Shown here: one piece after another, positions 1 to 8,712 of the stretch
How positions within the stretch are numbered: position 1 is the stretch's first letter
Layout of the letters: the number at the start of each line of letters is the position of its first letter
Assembly (NCBI GenBank): GCA_947652115.1
Contig: OX393570.1
Coordinates: 3,904,817 to 3,968,816 of the forward strand
Source of the DNA: Blastomussa wellsi
Taxonomy: Eukaryota; Cnidaria; Anthozoa; Scleractinia; Plerogyridae
Direction: 5' to 3'
DNA length: 64,000 bases
The notes under the pieces: generated by a model
The model's input: the letters and a program-made list of their open reading frames with translations, nothing else
Database searches by the model: none
Told to the model about the DNA's origin: nothing
Translations under genes and position numbers: made by a program

Positions 1-72
1 GGTAACGAGAAGAGAATGGCCGAGATTCTTCGCCGTAGTATTCCGAAGATGTTTGAACCCCTCGTAAACTAA
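1..72 (+). other. possible end of an upstream coding exon
   Basis: Frame 1 is open from the window edge to a TAA at 70-72 and encodes 23 codons of mixed polarity with a basic, Met- and Ile-rich character. It could be the last exon of a gene lying to the left. No family can be recognised from so short a piece and no splice acceptor is visible because the window starts inside it. It may equally be chance. Confidence 0.15.
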
Positions 73-365
73 ATTTCAAATAAAAAATAACAGACGTTAA
101 AACTATCCAAGCATAAAGTAGCTAACGGTAGGAATGCGACGTAAAATGCTCTTTATTCACGATTCCTTTATTAGATTCACTTGTCCAATGTACAGTGCAG
201 TGGCTCGGAGCACTCTATTCTGGAATGTAAAAACGACGGTTGGGGCGAAATCGGTAGCTGCACACACAAAGACGATGCGGGAGTCAGATGCATCAAGGAC
301 GGTGCGTTTCTTTGAAGATTCGTGAGTTGGAATAAAGTAAGGTCGATGTCCAATCCCCGTCGCAT

Positions 366-565
366 GAAGTGGGTAGGACTATTTCTGCTCAACCCTGGAT
401 ACGATGCCAGTCCGACGCAGTTCATTCGCTGTTACCCGTTTATATATCTGGGTGGATAGAGGCACTTTGAGAGTAAAGTGTTTTGCCCCCGACAAAGGGT
501 CGAACCCGGATCCATCGATCGATCGATACAGAGTCCAGGGGGCTAATCATTAGGCGCGCCTCCCA
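366..565 (-). mobile_element. tRNA-derived SINE (family S1), minus copy
   Basis: Read on the minus strand this begins with a tRNA-like head: a box A-like stretch (CTAATGATTAG) and a box B-like GGGTTCGACCC. The family tail follows, with TTTACTCTCAAAGTGCC, then CTATCCACCC and the GATGGACTAGCATCCCATCC-like block. The same order recurs at 1786, 19925, 22470, 43995, 53393, 56953, 59210 and 59690. The central part holds a short GATC repeat. It is a retroposed non-coding element, not a functional tRNA gene, because the cloverleaf is degenerate. Confidence 0.7.
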
Positions 566-683
566 CCAAGAGTTAGAATAATATATCAACAAAAAACGTC
601 GTTCGTATTGTCAACGCACGTATTGAACGAAGTGAGCATATAACGGAGTTAATCGACAGTGAAGGTTAATCATGATTTCTAAT

Positions 684-1470
684 TAACAATTAGATTATGA
701 GCTCGAGATTTCTATGAGGTGATAGTTGATGAGGCCGAGGGCCGAATCATCTATCACCTCATAGAAATCGAGAGCGAATAATCTAACTGTTTTAGTAAAA
801 ATGATAATAAGCGAATCGTGTGTCGGTGAAAAAGTTCTCAATCTTCCTCAGTGCGAAACTTCGCTAAAGCGCGAAGACATCGCCATTTTGAAGACGACCT
901 TCAACCACTGCACTCTAATTAAACAATAGAGTGTTTCTGTCGAGGAACTATCGGCTGATAGTTTCCCCGCGGAAATTTGATGTTCTTAAAACAAATATGC
1001 TAGTTTTAAGAACATCAAATTTCCAAGGGGCAACTATCAGACCGATAGTTCCGAGACATAAACACTCCATTGTCTTTATTGTTCAACTCTAAATTTTCTT
1101 CCGCGCGCAAATTCACACTAAGTCAGTACTTTAAAGGACTGCAAGCCGAAATGTACGAATAAACGAAAATCAGGCAAGAATCCCTGAATACAGATCAATT
1201 AAATAGCGTTTGAATTTTTTTTTAACGAAAGCCAGCTTGTTTACAAAAAAATTCACGGACGGGCACTATCCATCCGGGTATTTTCCTCGGACGGGTACTA
1301 TGCGCTGATAGTGCCCTCCGCGGATGAACACTATCGCGTCACGTGTTTAATTTAGACAAATGAGAATCGGAGAAAATTTAGTGGTGAACTATAATGGCTG
1401 ATAGTGTCCAGTAGCTCAGCCAATCAGATTGCGGCATTTGCATTAGTATACTAGTAGATTTTTACTAACA
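684..1470. mobile_element. palindromic MITE family A, copy 1, with further palindromes inside
   Basis: The left part (684-805) is a hairpin with arms ending in AATTAGATTAT / ATAATCTAACT and an apex GATGAGGCCGAGGGCCGAATC. The right end (about 1408-1470) carries the block AGCTCAGCCAATCAGATTGC followed by ACTAGTAGATTTTTACTAA. The same blocks in the same order bound a second, shorter copy at 4215-4540. The middle (918-1083 and about 1245-1345) consists of other palindromes, so this copy looks enlarged by secondary insertions. No coding frame is present. Confidence 0.55.
918..1083. repeat. long near-perfect palindrome
   Basis: Two arms of about 75 bases (from AACAATAGAGTGTTTC to GTTCTTAAAAC, and back from GTTTTAAGAACATC to TTTATTGTT) are complementary with a few mismatches, around a centre of about 10 bases near 995. 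It would fold into a single long hairpin and is probably a foldback element nested in the larger repeat. No coding content is seen. Confidence 0.6.
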
Positions 1471-1579
1471 ATAATTAGCGCTATCTAACAAGAACGCCAC
1501 AAGAGAAACGGGAGCGACTAAATACACTTGCACAATAATGGCCTTGTGAAAGTACTGAGTGAAATCCACTCAAAAATCT

Positions 1580-1720
1580 GACCGCGGATGAATTTGAAGA
1601 AAAAATTTTACATAGTAACACACTTCAAGATCGATCTATCCTTCTGTTTCTGTTGCAGATATCCCTGATCTTCAGTATCTGGGGTGCTGGATTGATAATT
1701 AACTGAGGACGAGAATTTTG
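1580..1720 (+). pseudogene. decayed duplicate of the start of the next exon
   Basis: This stretch is a diverged direct copy of 1885-2030. It repeats the polypyrimidine tract, the acceptor, and the first codons of the exon that begins at 1977 (GATATCCCTGA...CAGTATCTGGGGTGCTGG). In the copy the frame reads DIPDLQYLGCWIDN and then hits TAA, so it cannot serve as an exon of the same module. A SINE head (1786-1880) lies between the two copies. It is a non-functional exon relic that keeps a plausible splice acceptor. Confidence 0.6.
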
Positions 1721-1785
1721 AATTTTGACCGGAAATTAAAATGCTTCCTTAATTTTGGGCATACTTGCCAAATATTTAGGTTAGG

Positions 1786-1880
1786 GAGGTGTAGTGGGCT
1801 AATGGTTAGTACGCTGGACACCGGATCGGACGGTCCGGGTTCTAGCCCTGGCTTGGACACCTCTCCTCCTAGGTGATGGG
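1786..1880 (+). mobile_element. tRNA-derived SINE (family S1), 5' part
   Basis: The tRNA-like head contains GGGCTAATGGTTAGTACGC (box A region) and GGGTTCTAGCCCTGGC (box B region), followed by a fragment of the family tail (GATGGGTACCGCTGATGG). The middle of the family consensus is deleted. It sits between the decayed exon copy and the real exon at 1977. Confidence 0.65.
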
Positions 1881-1976
1881 TACCGCTGATGGATTTGAAT
1901 AGAAAAATTATATATTTTCTTACATAAGTACCAGCTACACTTCGAGATCGATCTGTCGTATCGTTTCCTGTTCCAG

Positions 1977-3557
1977 ATATCCCTGAGCTCCAGTATCTGG
2001 GGTGCTGGATTGATAATCCCGTGAGGAAGAGAATTTTGACCGATCTTTACTCAAACCACCGGGGTAAAGGTCTTCCCTGGCATAATCTTATGGAAACAGT
2101 TTTGAAGTGTGGACAGGATGCTATAAACAGTGGCAAAGACTACAATTTATTCGCTGTACAGTATTATGGAGAGTGTTACTCGCAGGAAGGAAATCCTGAC
2201 TACAAGAAAATGAAGGCCGCCCCAAAAGCGTGCGTGCATGGTAAGATCACTTGTCCTTTAAAGTACTGACTTAGTCAGCCTTACTGTTTCACCAACTGAC
2301 CAGATTGATTGGCTTTGACATGACAGACTAATTAACTGATTGTCTGTCTAACCGATTGAGTGATCAAAGAATGACTGGCTGGCCGGTTGATTCAGTAGTT
2401 GATTGGCTGATCTAACTGACTGACTGACCAACCTACCGACCGACTGACTGATTGTTTGACTGACTGCTAACTGATTGACTGATTGGCTGGCTGACTGACT
2501 GACATACTGACTGACTGAATGATTAACTAACTGACTGACGACTGGTTGGTTGACTAACCGACTCTTTGACTAACTCGCTGACCGACCGATTCATTAACAG
2601 CTTGATTGACTAACTGACTGATTGATTGATTTATTGATTGATTGGGTGACTTACTGAATGAATGGCTGACTGACTGACTGACTTGGTAACTGAGTGATTG
2701 GCCAACTGAGCGGCTGGCTGACCGATTGGCTGACATAACGGACTGACTAACTGATTGGCTATTTGGCTGATTGACCGATTGACTGACTGGCTTACTGTCT
2801 TTTTGCCTAACTGACTGGCTGCCTGACGGAAGTGCTGCGCTGGCATACTTGTCGAGGAACAATTTAATGTATGTTTTGTGATAAAGGCACACATATTCAA
2901 TCGACAGTGATTCGATATGTTTCAAGCAGTGTGCTTAAGGCCACAATTATCTTTAACGAATGCTTACTAAATTCACGCTCGCACACGATGCAAAACATGT
3001 CCTTTCATTCACAACGTTGACAAAATATCGGGACCCTGTACCTCAGCCAATGTCATCTACTGCATAACTTGCACTCTTTGCAAAAAGTTATACATCGGCA
3101 AAACAGGGAGACGACTAGGTGACCGATTCCGAGAACACCTTCGGGACGTAGGGAAAGACGACAAAAATGCATCAAAACCGGTCGCGAGACACTTCAATCT
3201 CCCAAATCATTCTAAGCAACATATGGCAGTCTGCGGCCTTTCCCTTCACCAAGGAAGCACGGAAAGTCGCAAAACTCTAGAACAAAAATTTATTTTTCAA
3301 ATCGGCATTCTTAATCCTCACGGTATCAACGAACGCTTTTCATTCAACTAATTTATTCCGTTGTTTTCACGTTACCAGGCATCAACCAATAGCGAAGCTA
3401 CATCTTTCTGTATATAAACAACACACGACCCACAATTCCTTGATTCGCTCCGACGAAGGGCCAACGCTCGAAACGTCAGCTCTTTACGGTGGCCAATTGA
3501 CATTATCAACCCAGTTGATAAAACCAAATTAAATTGTTATTCTTCCCACCGACGCAA

Positions 3558-3589
<32 letters not shown>

Positions 3590-4314
3590 ATCAAATTCAG
3601 TCGCATTATCGTCCCCAGAGCCCTTCGTTTTTCGTGCCAAGGCCCTGCCAGCTAAGAGAAACAAAAAGGGCGAGAATGATTCAGTCCTAAAAAGGATACG
3701 CTTGCGCTATGCAGTTCTAAGGAATCGCCTAAAGCATTTTTAACTGAATATTGCCTAAAATAATGGCATAAAACGATTTTGTTTCCCCCTGCAGGTGTTG
3801 GTGAACTCTCTCACAATGCTGTGTATGGATTTGGAAATTATTCTAATCTGGGATGCTGGACGGACAAGCCAGGCAATGGCCGAACGATGAGTCTTCTCTA
3901 CAATTTCCGTAAAAGAGGTTTTAAACTACCCTGGCATGACTTGGGAATAATAGGTTTGTCTCATGTGAAACCGTACTACCATCAGTTTCAATGATACATG
4001 GCTTTTTGAAACAAACCTTTGACATCATTTCGTTCGCTTTTATCGTGGACGGAGGCCAAATTCAATCTCGGGAAAGAAAAATGGCGGGAAGCGCTCCGTA
4101 ACTTTAGGCCCCATTTACTTTTAGTCGTTGCTGATGCAAGAATACCTCACGCTGGGTGGGCATTTGCTAAAAAAATGTCAGAATTTATACGCACACCGGA
4201 AATGCTAGCCTAGAAAACAATTAACAATTATTCCTCGAGCCCGATTGGGCTCTGAGTGCTCTGAGTCAATAGCCCATGAGGCCAAAGGCCAAATGGGCTA
4301 TTGACTAAGAGGCC

Positions 4315-4355
<41 letters not shown>

Positions 4356-4985
4356 GAAAGCATAGAAAGTATATATTTATCTAGTAATGAGCTCAAATAC
4401 TCGTCCGAAACTTCAGCAAAACGCAATTCAGATGCCAATGTTTTGGTTTTCAAATCCGCCGCTTTCGCTACTAGTGGGCTAGTAGCTCAACCAATCAGAA
4501 CGCAGCACTGATAATAGACCACTAGTTGGATTTTACTAATGTATCATATCCTATACAACTATCCAATATATCAAGCATTCGAAGTCCAGGAAAAGCATGG
4601 GCGGGAACCCCCGCCCCTAATTGGGAGGAGATGAGTGTGAAAATGTTGTGAGAAAATTAAGACTTACTATATAAACACGAATTTGGCGACACCTGGCAAA
4701 CCCCATCCTCCAAAAACTGGAGCTAATATGAAATCCACAAGCTGTAGAGTATTCTTAACTTAGAATTCACTCACTGCAAACTGTTTTGTCTGACTAATTT
4801 ACACTGTAGTAAAAAAATGCTACAACTTGGCTAAAGATGCGGGGAAGACATATTTTGCTGTGCAGTTCTATGGTGAGTGTTGGGTGTCTGATGAAGCCAA
4901 CTTTAGAAAGCATGGCCAGGCAACAAACTGCTACGAGGGAACTGGCGGAGGTTGGTCCAACTACGTGTACAAAATACGCGAGTAA
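1977..4985 (+). CDS. 3' part of a gene with two Cys-rich GCW...YGEC modules (WSC-like)
   Basis: Three exons join in phase: 1977-2240, 3795-3953 and 4810-4985 (stop TAA 4983-4985), giving 198 residues after a split first codon. Acceptors are TTCCAG, CCTGCAG and CTGTAG; donors are GTAAGA and the weaker GTTTGT. The protein holds two modules. Each starts LGCW(I/T)D, runs through a LPWH block and a conserved Cys to FAVQ(Y/F)YGEC, and ends with a Cys-Gly/Asn-VY segment. The spacing of Trp, Gly and Cys resembles WSC-type carbohydrate-binding domains and extracellular repeats common in cnidarian proteins, so a secreted or cell-surface role is likely; this is inference. The first exon begins mid-codon, so at least one upstream exon with start codon and any signal peptide is missing or left of the window. 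The product could be one end of a much larger multi-module protein. Confidence 0.65.
2265..2830. repeat. degenerate tetranucleotide repeat, CTGA/ATTG type
   Basis: About 560 bases are built of imperfect repeats of CTGA, TTGA and TGAC words. The tract fills the first intron of the Cys-rich gene. Open frames on the minus strand (Ser-Gln-Ser-Val and similar runs) are by-products of the repeat. Confidence 0.85.
2971..3351 (+). CDS. GIY-YIG endonuclease domain fragment of a Penelope-like element
   Basis: An open frame of 126 codons without an ATG start runs from just after a TAA at 2968 to TAA at 3349-3351. It has a Cys cluster (CKTCPF ... PCTSANVIYCITCTLC) directly followed by KKLYIGKTGRRLGDRFREHL, the Y-x-G and R-x(3)-H signature of GIY-YIG nucleases in the form found at the C terminus of Penelope-like retroelements. 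It continues through RHFN and a Glu-bearing helix (LEQKFIFQIG) to INERFSFN at the stop, as typical for the family. Reverse transcriptase sequence is missing, so the fragment cannot move by itself. It belongs to the element and not to the surrounding host gene. Confidence 0.65.
   Translation: MHARTRCKTCPFIHNVDKISGPCTSANVIYCITCTLCKKLYIGKTGRRLGDRFREHLRDVGKDDKNASKPVARHFNLPNHSKQHMAVCGLSLHQGSTESRKTLEQKFIFQIGILNPHGINERFSFN
3443..3485 (+). ncRNA. hammerhead-ribozyme-like motif in the Penelope-like tail
   Basis: The order is CCGACGA (3450-3456), a 4-bp stem with a CAAC-type loop (GGGC/GCTC), GAA, the self-complementary ACGT, then C (3477) and AGC. This matches the hammerhead layout CUGANGA, helix II, GAAA, short helix III, GUC. 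Helix I could start with GCT (before the core) against AGC (after the GUC). Deviations: U4 is C, and one extra A lies before helix II. Penelope-like elements are known to carry minimal, often dimeric hammerheads. Copies are at 29993-30025 (plus), about 29956-29980 (minus) and 56359-56385. Catalytic activity is uncertain. Confidence 0.4.
3612..3690. repeat. short copy of the CATTCTCGTCCCC foldback family
   Basis: It starts CATTATCGTCCCCAGAGCCC and ends GGGCGAGAATGA, with CAAGGCCCTGCCAGCTAAGAG inside. The same blocks form the larger foldbacks at 48917-49312 and 53518-53802. It lies just upstream of the acceptor of the exon at 3795. Confidence 0.5.
4215..4540. mobile_element. palindromic MITE family A, copy 2
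   Basis: The hairpin arms (AATTATTCCTC ... GAGGAATAATT, with GAGTCAATAGCCCAT against ATGGGCTATTGACT) enclose the apex GAGGCCAAAGGCC. The right part carries TAGTAGCTCAACCAATCAGAACGC and ends CTAGTTGGATTTTACTAA, inverted relative to AGTAAAATCCAACTAG at 4334. It is the same family as 684-1470 but with different arm sequences. It lies in the last intron of the Cys-rich gene. Confidence 0.65.
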
Positions 4986-5190
4986 GGTAAGCCTACAGTC
5001 CTCGGATGCATGGCTGTTCACCTGAGCATCGACAGTAATTTGCGATTGCTTTGGTTCTTTATTAGCTTGCATTTTGATTGGGCTTAAAAAATGCTCGTGC
5101 CACTTTCTCTTTCTTTCTCACTCTTTCAAGCGCTTTAGTGTTATTTCTATGTATTTGCTTCTAAACTCTAAACTCCTCGACTGGGTTGTC
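4986..5190. other. intergenic, nothing recognised
   Basis: Short unique-looking sequence between the stop of the Cys-rich gene and the first inverted repeat of the next element. A GTAAGC donor-like word follows the stop codon almost at once, so a 3' UTR intron is possible. Confidence 0.3.
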
Positions 5191-5192
5191 TG

Positions 5193-6370
5193 TTGGATGT
5201 TACTAAAACGAGGAATGGGGAATGGGAAATTGAAATGGAAAACTGAAAATGGGAACTTAAAAATGGCAAATTATAGATTGTCAATTTTAAACCAGAGCTG
5301 AAAACTGTATTTGAAAACTGTACTGTACTGCACTAGCTGTACTCTTCTTGTTCACTGGGAATCAGTGGGAAAATTCCCAAAGTGATCGAATTATCAAATC
5401 AGTGAAAATTTCAAACTTTCTATGTCTTCCACGGAATAAAATTGAGACTTCTGTTAACTAAAGTTTACCTTAATTTTTTCTAAGTTTACCCGCCTTTTCC
5501 ATGTCCATCGGTGATAAATTTAAAGCGAAACTGGTCATGAAATGTGCTGCCTTTATTTATTTCACTTTGTTAATATCAGCGTAATATTTGACAGAGAAAA
5601 TAACTATGTACTTCAAAAAACGTTATATACTGGCTTTCAAAAGCAACAGAGAAAGCGACAATTCCCGTGAAGGGGAAAACAACGAAATTAGTTTTCTTGA
5701 TCGTCGATCGCACGCACAGTTAATTTTATCATTTTCAGTCTCTAAAGCCATCGCTTAAATTGGAAACAATTTAAGGTACTTCTGTTTTACAGAAAAAATA
5801 AGTAATCCATGGGGAAATAGATTGCGCAAATAATATTTTCTCAGAGTATTTTCAAAACCTTTCGAAACCTTCACCAGCTGCTAGTCATTTAGCCACAATG
5901 TACTGAAAACCTAAAAAAATTGTTTTCGTGTATTTCCTTTGATCAATAATGAAATAACCTTCGAAGTTTAAATCTGACTCACCATACTATTCAGTAATTC
6001 TTTATTCTTCGATCTGCGTACATGAAGTTTTTGAGTCCGTCATTACGGGTCGTTTCGTTTGGGAGTTCTCGATGAGCTGACACGTCGGTTTGGAGGTTAT
6101 TGGATGTTGATAATGAAGAAAAAGGTCAATTTTCATTTTGCCTTGTTTACATTCCATCCTGTGAGACTTGATAAACACTGCAGACGGAGATTGCGCAGTA
6201 GGGAATGGAAATGGCCATTAAAAGTATATGCAAATCTGATCACACATTAGCAAAATAATTTCATTTCTTATTTACGGTTAACCAACGTTTTACTTTACCA
6301 TTTGTAATTTCTCATTTTCAGTTTTCCCATTTCAATTTCCCATTTTCCATTCCTCGTTTTAGTAACACCC
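5193..6370. mobile_element. non-autonomous DNA transposon with about 70-bp inverted repeats
   Basis: The left end reads GTTACTAAAACGAGGAATGG and the right end is its inverse (CCATTCCTCGTTTTAGTAAC). The repeats continue inward through GGGAAATTGAAATGG and AAAACTGAAAATG. The interior (about 1 kb, AT-rich) has no long open frame. Its right third (6020-6240) has relatives in inverted orientation at about 27540-27780. The superfamily is unclear because no target duplication is evident. Confidence 0.6.
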
Positions 6371-7240
6371 TTGTCTGCTCGCATTGAGATTGGCCATATT
6401 GAAAGGTCAATATGGCTGCCGTGACGTCAGATGGAAACGCTTTGATACTGTCTTCTCGGTTAGATTGCTCTCAATTGAAAGTCTCCTTATTAATTGTTGT
6501 TCTTTTCACAATACAGATTTCTTTAATTACGTTTTCAGCATCAAGCAGAACCTTGAAGGTTTTGTCCTCGTGTGCTGGTGCACAAGGGAATTCAAATAAT
6601 GACTATAACAACCATTGTATTTCCGTTGTTTAGGTAGAGTCAATGGTTAGCTGTAGTGTACCGTTTGGCCTTTTGTATACGAGGGCAGATTTCAATCTAC
6701 CCAATGTCCCCGTCTAGTTAGAAATAAAAATTCGTTGTATATTGGTCTATCTCTATATTTTATAGTTGTATAAGAAAAAAATGATGTTTTCGTTTCTCTT
6801 TTCCAGGTGTCAACGGATGCCTGTCGATTCTAGTGAATAAAAAAAACTCCACAATGATGACCAAAAATTACTCCACTGATTATTGCTTTCGTTCGTAGAT
6901 GCTAATTAAAAATGTAGAAACGACAGTCCTAAAGTTACCCATTGCTCATTAATCTAAAATATATGGATTGTAAGTTAATGAAAAGGCTAATAAAAGGTTG
7001 AAGCGTTTGCGTAGTAGATATTTGTCAATCTTAGTGGTTGCTTCTTTCTCTTCGTTAAATCTGAATGGCTTCCAGGCCTATCTAAACCGTATCCATTGCT
7101 TATAATCTGTGTTTATGGTGACAGAGGTATAGCATTCCCCTTATTTTCAGAAATTTCAAACCACACAGCCCTTCTAAATTTTTTGCGTGCAATTCTAAAC
7201 AAAAGCAACCACCTGGATTTTTAATTTTCTGCCTAACATA
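6371..7240. other. intergenic, no gene seen
   Basis: AT-rich sequence with only short overlapping frames (longest about 70 codons) that lack splice context or family resemblance. No RNA gene or strong repeat was recognised. Confidence 0.4.
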
Positions 7241-7241
7241 G

Positions 7242-7845
7242 TGACATGCAGATCAACAAAGTGGCTCTCTTCCAAATCGAAGCTTCAACATCCCCCGACA
7301 CACCCCTGACATTTGACACCCTTGCCTTACCCGGCGGTGGGGAGTTTGATCCTCACTCATATAGGGTGGGGAATTTGAACGGTAGCCTCGATCTCGTGTT
7401 ACGTGTCCCGGCGATTCCACGTGGGTTGATAAATCATGGCGGAGGCCGACATGGTGAGTTTTGAGGATTTTAATGTTAAAGATTGCAGCTTCTTGGCGGC
7501 GCGGTTAAAAGGAAACGACTAAGGCTTTAGGCGCCTCAGAGAAATTTGAGTGGTTGAAATATTGTCGCGTTCTCGGAGATAATACTGCACCAACAGATGT
7601 TATAGCGTTCCATGGCAGTTTGATTTATACTGCGTTTGATCTCGACCGCAGGAGCATAATAGAAGCTACTAAAGAGTTGAAACGGTAATCTGGTCACTTA
7701 TTCATTTTCCCGGGGCTGGGGGCATTTGAACGGCTATTTGGCCCGGGGATGGGGGAATCTGAACACAAATTTGTCAAAAATTCAAATGCCCGAGGGGTTG
7801 CCCTTGGGGATCTTGATGCTTCGATTCGACTGGTACATAATGACA
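7242..7845. mobile_element. MITE family B, degraded copy
   Basis: The ends carry AAATCGAAGCTTCAACATC-like sequence and its inverse (GATGCTTCGATTCGACTGGTACAT). Interior blocks such as GGGGAGTTTGATCCTCACTC and ATAGGGTGGGGAATTTGAAC, and the GGGGGCATTTGAACGGC / GAATCTGAACACAAATTT segment, are shared with the better preserved copy at 13104-13634. A short insertion disrupts the left end. Confidence 0.6.
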
Positions 7846-7969
7846 CGCTCACTGGACAACCTACAAGGAACCACGAAAGAAAGGCTATCGAGAGGAAAGC
7901 TCCATTTCAATGATTTTCTCTGAATCTATATATGGAGGTATCTTTGCCTCTTTTCAGCAGGTAGATGCA

Positions 7970-8046
7970 ACCTCGTTCCCAGGGTCTTTTCCCTGGCTCC
8001 GCCCCCAAACAAGGGAAAAGACCCTGGGAACGAGGTTGCAGGTAGA
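7970..8046. repeat. small foldback repeat (AACCTCGTTCCCAGGG type)
   Basis: CAACCTCGTTCCCAGGGTCT and its inverse AGACCCTGGGAACGAGGTTG flank a short GC-rich loop. The arms are about 33 bases and almost perfectly complementary. The CCTCGTTCCCAGG ends also appear at 48917 and, imperfectly, near 49300. Confidence 0.75.
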
Positions 8047-8341
8047 TGCTGTTGTCTTATCATGAATACATTGCTATCAAGCTTTGTAAAAAGACATCGG
8101 ACCATCACTGAAAGCATGTTTTTCCCTAAAAATAAAAAAGAAAAACGTAACAATATGTGTTTGGTTACTTGAACACTGAATAGACCCCAAATAAGATGAA
8201 ACATACGAAGCGGAACTAAATGTGGCATTTAGTGCCCTTCGTCCAGAAACCCTGCGCAATTGATTATGACATTGTAATGAATCTTCCATGCACACAACTG
8301 CCATTAAATATGTTACAAGAACAATAAGAACAACAAAAATC

Positions 8342-8347
8342 TTTATT
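8342..8347 (-). promoter_or_regulatory. possible polyadenylation signal of the TPR-CHAT gene
   Basis: AATAAA on the minus strand lies about 370 bases past the stop codon. A donor-like GTAAGT (minus strand, just after the stop) leaves room for a 3' UTR intron. This is inference from motif and distance only. Confidence 0.3.
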
Positions 8348-8712
8348 CGTACTCACTTGCCTGTGTTAAATTAAAAACAATATTGAAAATAAAAATAGAC
8401 TACTGGCTGCCTGGTGTAACCATAAGGGCTAGCGCATAAAGACTAGGCCTGACCTTGCGGTACAGTAATACCCTCAAATGAAGATATTGGACCGCAAATC
8501 CCCTACAATTGATTCGATATTTGACCACTCGTAGCAAAGTTAACAACACATTTGAATACACAAACAAAATCAGTTGAGACATTTTATCGATTCAAAGAAA
8601 GAATAAATTGGTCCAAATGTTAATATTCAAAATATTGCGATGCACATGTGGCGTCTCTATCCCATAATATCATACCAACCTTTAACAAGGTCCTACTTAC
8701 CGTGACGTACAT

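Larger units (their letters stand above)
2941..3612 (+). mobile_element. 5'-truncated Penelope-like retroelement
   Basis: The piece holds the C-terminal GIY-YIG nuclease frame of a Penelope-like element (2971-3351). A non-coding tail follows, with the block GGTGGCCAATT...ATTATCAACCCAGTTGATAAAACC and CCACCGACGCA(A/G)CACCACAG. The same tail recurs at 29897-30140 (two copies head to head) and 56345-56515. No reverse transcriptase is present upstream, so it is a dead 5' truncation inside an intron of the Cys-rich gene. Confidence 0.65.

Noticed and set aside
2554..2925. Ser/Gln/Val-rich frames on the minus strand
   Set aside because: They translate a tetranucleotide repeat; the pattern SQSV/NQSV follows the period of the DNA.
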